From the NCBI GenBank assembly GCA_964351875.1, contig CAYGQC010000002.1, forward strand, positions 18,760 through 82,759: 64,000 nucleotides of DNA. The letters are read 5' to 3'. The notes under the pieces were generated by a model. It was not told the DNA's origin, ran no database searches, and saw only the letters and a program-made list of their open reading frames with translations. The position numbers and the translations under genes were made by a program. The stretch comes from JANSWO01 sp964351875 (GTDB lineage: Bacteria; Pseudomonadota; Gammaproteobacteria; Pseudomonadales; Azotimanducaceae). Positions 35,503 to 44,619 of this stretch are shown in pieces; the first letter of the stretch is position 1; every line of letters starts with the position of its first letter.

Positions 35503-36213
35503 ATGGTTTTGACTCATCAACCTCAGATACTGCTGGTCGACGACGACGCGGGCATCCGCGGACTGGCTTGCGACTATCTGCAGGAACACGGCCTGAGCGT
35601 TACCGGGGCCGCAAATGCCGAGCAGATGTGGCGGGCGATTCGCACGAACAAGCCCGACCTCATCGTTCTCGACATCATGATGCCCGGTCAGGATGGCATC
35701 AGTGTCTGTCGCGAGGTCAACGGCGCCATCCCCATCATCCTACTGACCGCGATGGCCGAGGAAGCAGACCGGGTCCTCGGACTCGAGACCGGGGCCGATG
35801 ACTACGTCACCAAACCGTTCAGTCCTCGCGAGTTGCTGGCGAGAATTCGTTCGGTTCTGCGGCGCGAAAAGCGCTCAGCGGGTGTCGCAAACGCGGTGGC
35901 GACACGCTTGTCCTTTGACGGCTGGACACTCGATCACCCGCGTCGCCTGGTCACCGATCCGCAGCATCGAGTCGTTGTGTTAACCGGCGCCGAGTTTGAT
36001 CTGCTGTGGACGCTCGCATCCCAACCTGGAGTAGTACTGGATCGCGACACCCTGCTCGCCACGACCCGTGGTCGTGACGCAGCGCCGTTCGATCGCGCAA
36101 TCGACGTCCTGATTTCTCGACTGCGTAGCAAGCTCGGCGATAGAGATCTGATCAAAACCGTCCGGGGTGGCGGCTATCAGTTCACTGCGACCGTCGAGGC
36201 ATCAGGCAAGTGA
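35503..36213 (+). CDS. OmpR-family response regulator
   Basis: A 236-residue DNA-binding response regulator. Receiver domain: acidic pocket VDDD, phospho-acceptor Asp57 in LIVLDIMMPGQDG, and Lys in DYVTKPFSPRELLARIR. C-terminal winged helix: LTGAEFDLLWTLASQPG, IDVLISRLRSKLGD, IKTVRGGGYQF. ATG 35503 chosen; an in-frame ATG at 35452 adds 17 residues. The histidine kinase follows with GTGA overlap. Confidence 0.95.
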   Translation: MVLTHQPQILLVDDDAGIRGLACDYLQEHGLSVTGAANAEQMWRAIRTNKPDLIVLDIMMPGQDGISVCREVNGAIPIILLTAMAEEADRVLGLETGADDYVTKPFSPRELLARIRSVLRREKRSAGVANAVATRLSFDGWTLDHPRRLVTDPQHRVVVLTGAEFDLLWTLASQPGVVLDRDTLLATTRGRDAAPFDRAIDVLISRLRSKLGDRDLIKTVRGGGYQFTATVEASGK

Positions 36214-37517
36214 CCTTTCAGCGCATAGCCGTGGCGCTCGTGATCGCGTTCCTCGTTCTGCACGTGTCCTTATTCTGGCTGTTCGGGCACGAGCGCATGC
36301 TCGACCGGACAACGGAATTCACGATATCCAGCATCGAACGACTGATAAGCGCTGGCAGTGCCCTGAAAGACGACCCGGCGCTGCTGCCGCTTCTGTCCAG
36401 CCGCAATTTTTCGCTCAGTATCAGCGCGCGCGCCGCTAGCCCGGCGACGTTGCCGGACGCGGGCTGGCGACACAGTGATGAGATCCGCCAACGGATATCC
36501 ACATACCTGGCCAATCAGGGAACTCAAATTACCCCATCAATCGCATTCTCCATAGAGCGAGGCGATCCAGTCATGCTGGCCCGCGTGCCCTGGCAATCGT
36601 CCCCGGAGCAGCCGGTGCAGTGGTTGAACCTGGTCGCGCGGCCCGCGCAATCTGGCGCAACGCAGCGCCTGCGCGGGGCAGCGGTCAGTACGACGGTTGT
36701 GATTATCGTCCTGTTGGCCGTGCTGTGGGCCACCCGGCGCATTACTCGCCACCTGCCAGCATTCGCCGAGGCTGCAGAACAAGTCGGGCGAGGCGCTGCG
36801 GCAGAAGTGGACGAGACTCGAGGGCCTCGTGATCTGAAGCGACTGGCGCGAGCGTTCAACGCGATGTCAAAGCGGGTAACCGGCCACATTGCCGAGCGTA
36901 GCCAGATGCTCGCTGCCATGAGCCACGATCTGCGCACCATCATTACGCGCCTGACGCTGCGCACCGAACACATCGACTCCCCGGATCAGCGCGCGGCCGC
37001 CCAATCGGATCTGACGCAAATGATGCAGATGCTGGACGACAGCATTGAGTTTGCGCGCGACGACCACCATCGCGAGTCTATGGTCACCCTCGATGCAGCC
37101 AGTCTCGCGCAAAGCGCGGTAGACGATGCAAGTGACGCCGGTGGTGACGCTCGCTACGTCGGCCCTGACCGCCTCACGATCACAGGCCAGCCATCCGGTC
37201 TTCGACGGGCGATCGACAACCTGCTGGGAAACGCGATTCGCTACGGGGGTAGCGCCGAGCTGCGTCTGCACGAGGAAGCTAATGAGGCTCACTTCAGCGT
37301 ATCTGATCCAGGTCCGGGAATCGCGCAATCAGACTGGCAGCGCATACGCGAGCCCTTTGTCAGAGGCGAGCCGTCGCGCAACCGGGATTCCGGCGGCTCA
37401 GGCCTTGGGCTCGCCATTGTCACCAACGTCGCGCGCCGGCACGGTGGCCGCCTTGAGTTCGACGCCGCCGAGAATGGATTCACTGCAACTCTGATCATCC
37501 CCATTGAGGCTGGATAG
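36210..37517 (+). CDS. EnvZ/CpxA-like sensor histidine kinase
   Basis: A 435-residue membrane kinase. First membrane helix at about 5-25, a periplasmic region of about 120 residues, second membrane helix (STTVVIIVLLAVLWATRRI), HAMP segment (RDLKRLARAFNAMSKRV), H-box AAMSHDLRTIITRL, N-box DNLLGNAIRYGG, G1 SDPGPGIA and G2 GSGLGLAIV. GTG start overlaps the response regulator stop. Together they form a complete two-component system. Confidence 0.95.
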   Translation: MTFQRIAVALVIAFLVLHVSLFWLFGHERMLDRTTEFTISSIERLISAGSALKDDPALLPLLSSRNFSLSISARAASPATLPDAGWRHSDEIRQRISTYLANQGTQITPSIAFSIERGDPVMLARVPWQSSPEQPVQWLNLVARPAQSGATQRLRGAAVSTTVVIIVLLAVLWATRRITRHLPAFAEAAEQVGRGAAAEVDETRGPRDLKRLARAFNAMSKRVTGHIAERSQMLAAMSHDLRTIITRLTLRTEHIDSPDQRAAAQSDLTQMMQMLDDSIEFARDDHHRESMVTLDAASLAQSAVDDASDAGGDARYVGPDRLTITGQPSGLRRAIDNLLGNAIRYGGSAELRLHEEANEAHFSVSDPGPGIAQSDWQRIREPFVRGEPSRNRDSGGSGLGLAIVTNVARRHGGRLEFDAAENGFTATLIIPIEAG

Positions 37518-37536
37518 TCGGCTGGATAGTCACGAC

Positions 37537-38979
37537 TCAGCTCGCCTGCGCATCACGGTTGCTCGATAGCCCAGGCAACGACGTTCGCGCGCTTCTGCTC
37601 GCAAGCAGACAATAGACGAGCAGCGACGTGGCAAGGCCCGGAAACACCTCATGCAGATGACTGCTCATGCCGCTCAGGATCCAGCCGCCGAGTACCGCAA
37701 CCCCTGCCGCCATCGACGCCAGAACAGCGTTCGCATCACCTCGCCGCCAATGTAGACCCAGCAACACGGCCGGTAGAAAACAGACGGCATAAAGGCTGCC
37801 GGAAAACGTCGTGATCTCAACAATCCCCGCCGGCGGGTTCAGCGCAAGCGTCGCACCAAGAACGGCAAACCCGACTACCGCCCAGCGCGTGTGCCGCACC
37901 AGATGCGAGCTGCGCACGACATCGGTGGACAACACCGACGCCGCCACCAGTAAAACGCTATCAAGCGAACTCATCGCCGCAGCCAGCATGGCGATGATCA
38001 GAAAATCAGCCGCCCACACAGGAATGATCGATGGATCACTGACCAGCATAGGCACCACCAGATCGGTCTGCGGTACCGACTCGAGCAAGACTCTGGCAAA
38101 CAGACCAATCGGCAACAGACAAAACATCACGATCGCCAGTCCGACGACCGCCACCCATCGTCCGAGGCGCACGGCCGAGGCATCCCGCAGTCCGTAAAAT
38201 CGCGCGAGCTGCCTTGGATCCACCAGCAGCTTGAGAGAGCCGGACAGCGCGATGCCAACGAGTACGGCGAAGGGAACACCCGCGTTTAGCGTAAACAGAT
38301 GTGAGGTGTCGGGGGCCTCGGCAAGATCGCCGAGGGCGGAGACGCCACCTGCAGCCTTAACGACGAGCGTTATCAGGAGCACTGAGCCGAGGATCATGAG
38401 CAAACCCTGCAACACATCGGTTCTTACGACAGACACAAAGCCCCCTACCGACGTGTAGGCGACCACGATAATCAGCGTCAGGCCGATAGCAGCCTCGTAC
38501 GGGATATCGGCAAACCGCTCAAACAGGTGTCCAGCACCCTTGAATACGGCCATGAGGTAAAGAAGCGAAGACAGCACCACAATGACACCGCTGACGCGCG
38601 CCAGAAGTTGCGACTGGAATCGACTCGCCAGCAACTGCGGCAGGGTAAGAGCGTCCCAGGCGGCCGCAAAGCGACGCATCCTGGGTGCCACCACCGTCCA
38701 CGACACGAGCGTCAGAACCACCATCATGACCCCCATCAGCAGCCATGGCGCGCCGTAGTCATAGGCTTTGCCCGCGTTGCCAACGTAGCTGTTCGTGCTG
38801 GCAAACGTGGCGAAGAAAGACACGCCGATCACGAACCCACCCACATTCCGACCACCCACCAGATAGCCGGCTGAGCTGGTACTTGCCCGTTTGCCTATCC
38901 ACGCGTTTGCCACTAGCGCAGCCGTGTAGAGGACAAACAACAGCGCCGCCAGCCAATGAATCTCAAGCCAGTCCAGCAT
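37537..38979 (-). CDS. Sodium:solute symporter family protein
   Basis: A 480-residue SSSF-family transporter with about 12-13 membrane helices; motifs GYLVGGRNVGGFVIGVSFFATFAS and the LADFLI-like SLDSVLLVAASVLSTDVV segment are typical. Substrate cannot be named. ATG 38979 begins right before the first helix; ATG 39036 is in frame and would add 19 residues. The gene is divergent from a small membrane protein gene starting at 39055. Confidence 0.9.
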   Translation of the reverse strand: MLDWLEIHWLAALLFVLYTAALVANAWIGKRASTSSAGYLVGGRNVGGFVIGVSFFATFASTNSYVGNAGKAYDYGAPWLLMGVMMVVLTLVSWTVVAPRMRRFAAAWDALTLPQLLASRFQSQLLARVSGVIVVLSSLLYLMAVFKGAGHLFERFADIPYEAAIGLTLIIVVAYTSVGGFVSVVRTDVLQGLLMILGSVLLITLVVKAAGGVSALGDLAEAPDTSHLFTLNAGVPFAVLVGIALSGSLKLLVDPRQLARFYGLRDASAVRLGRWVAVVGLAIVMFCLLPIGLFARVLLESVPQTDLVVPMLVSDPSIIPVWAADFLIIAMLAAAMSSLDSVLLVAASVLSTDVVRSSHLVRHTRWAVVGFAVLGATLALNPPAGIVEITTFSGSLYAVCFLPAVLLGLHWRRGDANAVLASMAAGVAVLGGWILSGMSSHLHEVFPGLATSLLVYCLLASRSARTSLPGLSSNRDAQAS

Positions 38980-39054
38980 CAGCGTTGGCGCCAAAGTTGA
39001 TACTGATCCCGCCACGCGTTTATCCTGCTGACCCATCCAGATTTGCTGACGGCC

Positions 39055-39258
39055 ATGCGCTACCTCGTACAGCTACTCATTCCGGCCCTGATCCTAATCG
39101 CTGTCATCGCCATCGTCGCGCGGAAAAAGCCATCCTCTGAGGCTGACGGCGAAACCCGAGAGCTAATGAGCTCGAATACGTTCATCCTGATTCTCGTGAT
39201 CGGCGCAACGGCCGCGGTAGCACTGCTCTACGGCGTGCAAAGTTGGGCCAGCCTATGA
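39055..39258 (+). CDS. Small two-helix membrane protein, function unknown
   Basis: A 67-residue protein made of two hydrophobic helices (YLVQLLIPALILIAVIAIVA and TFILILVIGATAAVALLYGV) separated by a charged loop KKPSSEADGETRELMSS. ATG 39055; TTG at 39043 would add four residues. I recognise no family. It is divergent from the symporter with its start within 20-80 bases, and it could be a small partner, but this is inference. Confidence 0.65.
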   Translation: MRYLVQLLIPALILIAVIAIVARKKPSSEADGETRELMSSNTFILILVIGATAAVALLYGVQSWASL

Positions 39259-39284
39259 CGCGTATTGCGGCCTCTTTAATACGG

Positions 39285-39324
39285 CCTCCTCTCTCCTCTC
39301 TCCTGCTCCTGCTCCCTCTCCCTC
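39285..39324 (+). repeat. Polypyrimidine (CT-rich) tract upstream of the dioxygenase
   Basis: Forty bases composed of C and T except for two G, ending 20 bases before the ATG at 39344. No Shine-Dalgarno sequence follows it. It may be a low-complexity run or an unstructured ribosome-standby/S1-binding leader. Confidence 0.6.
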
Positions 39325-39343
39325 AGTCAGGGCGCCGCCTATC

Positions 39344-40207
39344 ATGAGCATTGAAGTCATTCCAACCGGTCGCGCGTGCGGCGCCGAAATCAAAGGCGCA
39401 AATCTGGCGGCACTAACCGATGACGATGTGGACGAGATTCGAACTGCCTGGTTGAACCACGAGGTCGTCTATTTCAACGATCAGCCGTTAAGCATTGATC
39501 AGCTCGAACGCTTCACCTGTCAGTTCGGTGAGTTCGGCAGCGAGCCCTACGTCGAGACGATGGCCGATCACCCCCACGTCATCGAAGTGCGACGGGAGCC
39601 CGACGAGAAGGCATCACCATTCGGAGCCGGCTGGCATTCGGACTGGTCGTTTCAAGCCGCTCCACCGGCCGCAACCATTCTTCACGGCAAGATCATTCCG
39701 CCGATCGGTGGCGAGACCTGGTATGCGTCCGGGCGCGCTGCCTACCGCGCGCTACCCGCCGAGCTGAGCGAGCGGATCAGAGGGGTTTCCGCAGAACACT
39801 CTGCGCGCGGTCCTTACAGCCACGAGGGCTACAAGGCGACCCGAGGTGATGAGCGGGCAATGAAGATTCTGCCTAACGACAACGCCTACGACAGCCAGAT
39901 GCATCCCGTGCTACGCAAACACCCCGAAAACGGCGAGCCAATTCTCTGGCTGAACTCGGTCTACAGCATCGCTCTGCATGGCGTTGCACAAGGTGACCCC
40001 GACGAGCTGCTGCAGACGCTGCTCGACTGGTGCGTCCGGGACGAGTTCGTCTACCGGCACCGCTGGCGGGAGAACATGCTGACCATGTGGGACAACCGAT
40101 CGGTGGCTCACCTGGCTCGAGGAGGCTACGACGGCCATCGTCGGGTGATGCATCGCACCACTCTGGCCGGCGATCAGCCTCAGGCGTACGCGCCCGAGGC
40201 GCGCTGA
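39344..40207 (+). CDS. TauD/TfdA-family Fe(II)/2-oxoglutarate dioxygenase
   Basis: A 287-residue non-heme iron oxygenase. The iron-binding facial triad is visible as HSD in GAGWHSDWSF and the distal histidine in GHRRVMHRTTLAGD, with the 2-oxoglutarate-binding Arg following. Length and the N-terminal GAEIKGANLAALTDDD fit TauD. Physiological substrate (taurine, other sulfonates, or another acid) is not defined by sequence. Confidence 0.92.
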   Translation: MSIEVIPTGRACGAEIKGANLAALTDDDVDEIRTAWLNHEVVYFNDQPLSIDQLERFTCQFGEFGSEPYVETMADHPHVIEVRREPDEKASPFGAGWHSDWSFQAAPPAATILHGKIIPPIGGETWYASGRAAYRALPAELSERIRGVSAEHSARGPYSHEGYKATRGDERAMKILPNDNAYDSQMHPVLRKHPENGEPILWLNSVYSIALHGVAQGDPDELLQTLLDWCVRDEFVYRHRWRENMLTMWDNRSVAHLARGGYDGHRRVMHRTTLAGDQPQAYAPEAR

Positions 40208-40365
40208 TCCGCCGCGCACGTAAGCTGCCACACCACAAAAGCGCCGATCCTGCCATTAGCTGCTCACAGCAGCGACAACCTTCAGCGTTTCTCCTTACAA
40301 AGGCCACAAAGAGTCGCTACGCATTCGCTGAATAATGCCCGCCACAAATCTGTTGGGGGAAAACA

Positions 40366-40965
40366 GTGAGTACTCAAGCGTCGAGAAGAAGCGAATTGCT
40401 CGCCGACATAGCTAACCACCTGCGCAGCGCGGGTTTAGCTGACATGAGCCTACGGAGTATCGCCAGAGCGCTGGAGCTGTCCGCGCCGGCGCTGCTATAC
40501 CACTTTCAATCGAAAGAAAACCTGCTAGCGCAGGCGCTGGACTACCTGCAGAAAGAGGATCTGGCTCACTTGCACGATGCCGTGGGCCGCAGTGGTTCGA
40601 TTGCCACTTCCGTGCAAGCACTGTGGCAGCAACAGAGCAGCACCGGCGCACGCAAAGTGCAATTGGCCATGGCCGAGATCGAAGGGATTGCGGCAAACAA
40701 TCCTGAGCGGTTTCCCGCGTTCCAGCAAAACCTCGTCTCCGCTCGCCTCAAGGCATTCGGCAACGCTCTGGAACGAGCGGGCTGTCCGGAGCGACTCAGG
40801 GACTCCGCGGCTGTGTTGTTGTCCGCCGTCTATCGCGGCCTGTTAATGCATCGTCATCACACTGACGACAGGCTTCAAAGCAACGACGCGATGACCACAC
40901 TGTGCAGCCTTCTGGACGACTGGCAACGACAGTGGGAACAGGAGCCCCAGTTCGGGACCAGCTAG
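40366..40965 (+). CDS. TetR/AcrR-family transcriptional regulator
   Basis: A 199-residue repressor-type protein. The helix-turn-helix lies at about residues 25-50 (MSLRSIARALELSAPALLYHFQSKENLL), typical of TetR. GTG start at 40366 preceded by GGGGGAAAA. It may control the dioxygenase upstream, the exported protein downstream or neither; no operator was found. Ends four bases into the convergent DUF3108-like gene. Confidence 0.9.
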   Translation: MSTQASRRSELLADIANHLRSAGLADMSLRSIARALELSAPALLYHFQSKENLLAQALDYLQKEDLAHLHDAVGRSGSIATSVQALWQQQSSTGARKVQLAMAEIEGIAANNPERFPAFQQNLVSARLKAFGNALERAGCPERLRDSAAVLLSAVYRGLLMHRHHTDDRLQSNDAMTTLCSLLDDWQRQWEQEPQFGTS

Positions 40966-41801
40966 TTTGGTACCGCGGCTACGCGAGAAAAGTGGTCAGA
41001 CGATGCTGTAACGCTGTCCGTCGCAGCAAGTGCTTCAGCGACAGCATTTCCTTGTTCGAGCACTTCGCTTCGCACGAGTTGCAGGCGCGTGCCCACCAAC
41101 CGGTTCACAACCATCCGCTCCAGCACCGGATAGCCAGCGTGTTCAGCGAACCTGACGTTGGCCGAGTAGCTGTCGCCGTCGTCGTTGCGCACGTCATACC
41201 GACAGGTGCCATCTTCCTGAAGCGTACGGGCGACCTCATATCCATGCCGGCCGTTGTGGAGGTCTGCGGCGTCCACGCAGCTCGCGACCACCCATAGAGC
41301 CGTCAGCAAGTCGACCCCGGGATGAGCATCCTCCGGCGCCCGCGCTTCACCGTTCTTGGTCACGAAGAGCTGGCCGCCGGATACGACGACGATCTGGTCC
41401 TTGTCCTTCCGAGCGCTTATCTCGCGCAACATGTATCGATCGGCGACCGCTTCTCCCGCCACCAAACGACCAGCCGAGTTAAACTCAGCCTGCCAGTCAT
41501 CGATGGAGCGCCAGAAGCCGATGATTTCCGCCGTACCGTTAACCTCGTATCCCGCATCGTCGCGAGCGAGATCGACCACCACGACCCCCGCCAGCGCGCC
41601 ACCGATAAACGCTTCATAGTGAAATCGAGTCAGCGGAGCCGCTTCGTTAGTTAACGTTTCATCCGCAGGTAACGCTTTGACCGGCGACGCAGCGAAGACA
41701 GCGAAGGCCGCGAAGACAGCGCAAACACAGGCTAGCGCAGCGAGCTGGAAACGACGCGGAGCAGACGCTGTAGAACTGTTGGCTGGTGTCGAAGCGACCA
41801 T
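40962..41801 (-). CDS. Exported DUF3108-like protein
   Basis: A 279-residue protein with an N-terminal hydrophobic export signal (AALACVCAVFAAFAVFAASPVKA) and a beta-rich DUF3108-like body: FHYEAFIGGALAGVVVVDL, AEIIGFWRSIDDWQAEFNSAGRL, HPGVDLLTALW. Such proteins are periplasmic with unknown function. The end overlaps the tetR-type gene by four bases in convergent orientation. Confidence 0.7.
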   Translation of the reverse strand: MVASTPANSSTASAPRRFQLAALACVCAVFAAFAVFAASPVKALPADETLTNEAAPLTRFHYEAFIGGALAGVVVVDLARDDAGYEVNGTAEIIGFWRSIDDWQAEFNSAGRLVAGEAVADRYMLREISARKDKDQIVVVSGGQLFVTKNGEARAPEDAHPGVDLLTALWVVASCVDAADLHNGRHGYEVARTLQEDGTCRYDVRNDDGDSYSANVRFAEHAGYPVLERMVVNRLVGTRLQLVRSEVLEQGNAVAEALAATDSVTASSDHFSRVAAVPN

Positions 41802-41899
41802 GGCATTGGCTCTTGCGCGATTCAGATCGCAGGACTTTACCTGATCGGACTGAATTGTGGCTGAATCGACATGGCCCGCTCGCGTGTTCGCTCGCGGCG

Positions 41900-42673
41900 C
41901 TACCGCGCGACCAATCCGCGCAGACGCTCAATCATTGGGTTGGCTCGCTGTTGCCAAAGGGCAGCAACGCGCCTCCGGGGCGGACGAATCGGGGAGAAGT
42001 CGACTACCGGCCAGAGCCGCTGCCGCGCCAGACGCCGCAGACGGCGCTTCGGGTTTACCGCGACAGGCCAACCGACATTTTCGAGTAACGGCAGATCTTC
42101 TTCGCTATCGGTATAGAAGCGCGCACAGGCCATTGATCCGCCGACACGTTCTGCAACTGCCAACGCCGCATGGAGTTTGCCGGTTCCAAAACACGTGTCC
42201 GCATTACCCGTCAGCGTGCCATCAACAACTTCCAGTTCGGTGCAGCAGAGCTCACTAATTCTCAGTGAGCGCGCGATTGGCGCTGCCTGGAAACGGCTCG
42301 CCGATGTCACCATCACCACGTGTCGACCCGCGGCCCTGTGCCTGCGAACGAGCCGTCGGGCTTCCGGGTAAATGTTGCGCCGCAAATGCCGTCGGTAGAC
42401 CCTTTCTGAAAACAGCGCGAACTCGCCGGCATCTTCGCCGGCGAGCTGCGCCATACAGACGTCGGTCAGACGTTGATAATCCCAGCGTCCAAGCGAGTAG
42501 AGCGCGACTGCTTTCGCCTGATCCCAGAACTCCGCGAACGAGACCTGCCCACCGAGCAACCGCTCGACAGCAAACGCTGAGATCGAATAGCCACTGATCA
42601 GGGTGCGATCGAGATCGAAAAATACGAGCTCAGGACCCACAGTGCGCGTCGATGGTAACTGGCAATCGGACAT
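41900..42673 (-). CDS. HAD-superfamily subclass IB hydrolase (SerB-like)
   Basis: A 257-residue HAD-IB phosphatase. Motif I FFDLDRTLISG, motif II VMVTSAS and motif III/IV YTDSEEDLPLL are present, with the helical cap between. Family members include phosphoserine phosphatase-like and lysophosphatidate phosphatase-like enzymes. The C-terminal 40 residues are Arg-rich. Transcribed toward the DUF3108-like gene on the same strand, with 98 bases between. Confidence 0.88.
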   Translation of the reverse strand: MSDCQLPSTRTVGPELVFFDLDRTLISGYSISAFAVERLLGGQVSFAEFWDQAKAVALYSLGRWDYQRLTDVCMAQLAGEDAGEFALFSERVYRRHLRRNIYPEARRLVRRHRAAGRHVVMVTSASRFQAAPIARSLRISELCCTELEVVDGTLTGNADTCFGTGKLHAALAVAERVGGSMACARFYTDSEEDLPLLENVGWPVAVNPKRRLRRLARQRLWPVVDFSPIRPPRRRVAALWQQRANPMIERLRGLVAR

Positions 42674-42907
42674 GTCATCGCCTCGCTAGCGGAATTTGGC
42701 CGACTATTTACGCGCGCCAGGTGTCATTCCCATGACTATGTGCTCGCGAAGTCCGCCGCACGGCCCCGCGACGTTACGAATACCACAGGACCTGTGACCT
42801 GGCGCACGACGTTGCGCACATTATTTGTCCAACACAGAACAACTTGCGATGCTGCACGCGCTGCTTCAATCCGGATCGAAGCGGTGTTTTTCGCAAGGAT
42901 TCATCCA

Positions 42908-44461
42908 ATGACACAGATGACGCTCTGGTCGCTGCCCGCAGTGTTCGCACTGCTGGTATCGATCGGGTCTTACATTCGCATTCGCGACAAGGGTCATGTA
43001 CCCGGCGTCGAAGCGTTTGGCTGGCTCACCGCCGGCATCGTCTTCTGGACCACCGCCCAACTGATCGGGGGCATTTTCACAAGTCCGGACGTTCAGCTCT
43101 GGGCGCTCCGACTGCAGTACGTGGGTATCGTTATCGCCCCCGTTGCCTGGCTCGCGTTCGCCCTCACCTACGTTTCGCGCCGCGTCCACATGGGATCCTG
43201 GTCGATACTGGCCATGGCCGTGATACCGATCATCACAGTATTGATCGTGTTTACAAACGACGGCCACGGACTGATGTGGCAAAGCATCGAACCCGGCGAG
43301 CATCAAGGCATCAGCACGCTCGACACCGTCCGAGGCCCCTGGTTTATCGTTCATGCAGGTTATTGCTACGCGATGCTGATCGCCGGCACCGCAATCCTGG
43401 CTCAGAACCTGGCCCAGACGCGCCTGCACGCTCGCCCGCTGGTCTCGGTAATCGCTGCGCCTCTCGTTATTGTCATCACTAACCTCTACACCCTCTCGCC
43501 GTTCAATCCGGCTCCCTGGTTCGACGCCACACCGCTGGGCTATGCGTTAGCTGCCGTAATCCTGCATGTCGGCGTCTTGAGTTTCGGCTTGCTCGACTCC
43601 GCGCCCGTCGTACGACATCGAGTTGTGGAAACGCTGATCGACGGCGTCATGGTGGTTGCGCCGAACGACAAGATTGTCGACATCAACCCGACTGCCCAGA
43701 GACTGTTGAACATCAACAGCCAGGCCATGAGAGAGCGCGCTTTTTCTGATCTCATTGGCAACGCCAACCTGAAGTCGCTCGTCGATAGCCCACGCGAACA
43801 GAACAAGACGGAAATCACCATCGATCGCCGGGCCTACGACATCTCTGCTTCGCTGCTGGACGAGTCGGACCCGAATAGTGAAGTCGTATTGGTTTTTCGC
43901 GACATTACCGCCAGGCGCAAAGCCGAAGACCGACTGCGTAACATGCGCATGGAACTGCAACGGCTCGCGAACACCGATCCGCTCACCGAGCTGTATAACC
44001 GGCGCTTCTTCGTTCAACGACTGTCGGAGGAGACCGAGCGCGTGCGCCGTCACGGCAGCGAACTGTCTGTTTTGCTATTCGATCTGGATCACTTCAAGAA
44101 GGTCAACGACACGTACGGCCATGACGTTGGCGACAAGGTGCTCGTGCTCGTCTCCAAAGTTACGGAACACGTAAAACGCATCACGGATGTTGCCGCCCGC
44201 GTTGGCGGCGAAGAATTTGCCTTGCTACTGCCAGAGACCGACCGCAAAGGCGCTGTGCGCCTTGCCCAGCGGCTTCGTCAGGCGATCGAGAAGCGTCAGG
44301 TGAAAACCGAGCGCGGCCTCGTCAAAGTCACGGCCAGCATTGGCGTCGCAACGGTCGCCAACAACCACAAGGAAGTGGAGCATCTGCTGACCCACGCCGA
44401 CCGGGCGCTGTACAAGGCCAAGGAGAGTGGGCGCAACATGGTTTGTTGCGCTGAGCTCTGA
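42908..44461 (+). CDS. Membrane-bound diguanylate cyclase (7TM-PAS-GGDEF)
   Basis: A 517-residue c-di-GMP synthase. N-terminal seven-helix histidine-kinase-type sensor region (about 1-225), a PAS-like domain (about 240-335, DKIVDINPTAQRLLNI), short coiled linker (RRKAEDRLRNMRMELQRLANT) and a GGDEF domain beginning DPLTELYNRRFF with active motif GGEEF. I see no RxxD inhibitory site in the usual place. ATG 42908 has AAGGA nine bases upstream. The stop codon lies inside a 39-bp tandem repeat. Confidence 0.93.
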   Translation: MTQMTLWSLPAVFALLVSIGSYIRIRDKGHVPGVEAFGWLTAGIVFWTTAQLIGGIFTSPDVQLWALRLQYVGIVIAPVAWLAFALTYVSRRVHMGSWSILAMAVIPIITVLIVFTNDGHGLMWQSIEPGEHQGISTLDTVRGPWFIVHAGYCYAMLIAGTAILAQNLAQTRLHARPLVSVIAAPLVIVITNLYTLSPFNPAPWFDATPLGYALAAVILHVGVLSFGLLDSAPVVRHRVVETLIDGVMVVAPNDKIVDINPTAQRLLNINSQAMRERAFSDLIGNANLKSLVDSPREQNKTEITIDRRAYDISASLLDESDPNSEVVLVFRDITARRKAEDRLRNMRMELQRLANTDPLTELYNRRFFVQRLSEETERVRRHGSELSVLLFDLDHFKKVNDTYGHDVGDKVLVLVSKVTEHVKRITDVAARVGGEEFALLLPETDRKGAVRLAQRLRQAIEKRQVKTERGLVKVTASIGVATVANNHKEVEHLLTHADRALYKAKESGRNMVCCAEL

Positions 44462-44564
44462 AGTAGTGCCGCGAACGTGGATCGCTGCGCTTGTATCTGA
44501 AGTAGTGCAGCGAACGTGGATCGCTGCGCTTGTATCTGAAGTAGTGCAGCGAACGTGGCTAGCC
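44459..44564. repeat. 39-bp tandem repeat, 2.7 units, containing the cyclase stop codon
   Basis: Units at 44459-44497, 44498-44536 and a partial at 44537-44564, almost identical (one C/A difference in the first 12 bases). Each begins TGAAGTAGTGC, and the first TGA is the cyclase stop. The repeat fills the gap before the convergent OmpA-like gene, which ends at 44620. Confidence 0.9.
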
Positions 44565-44619
44565 AATGGAATCGCATTCTGTGCAGCGCGCGAACCCGCC
44601 GCACAGAATGATCTCGTCG

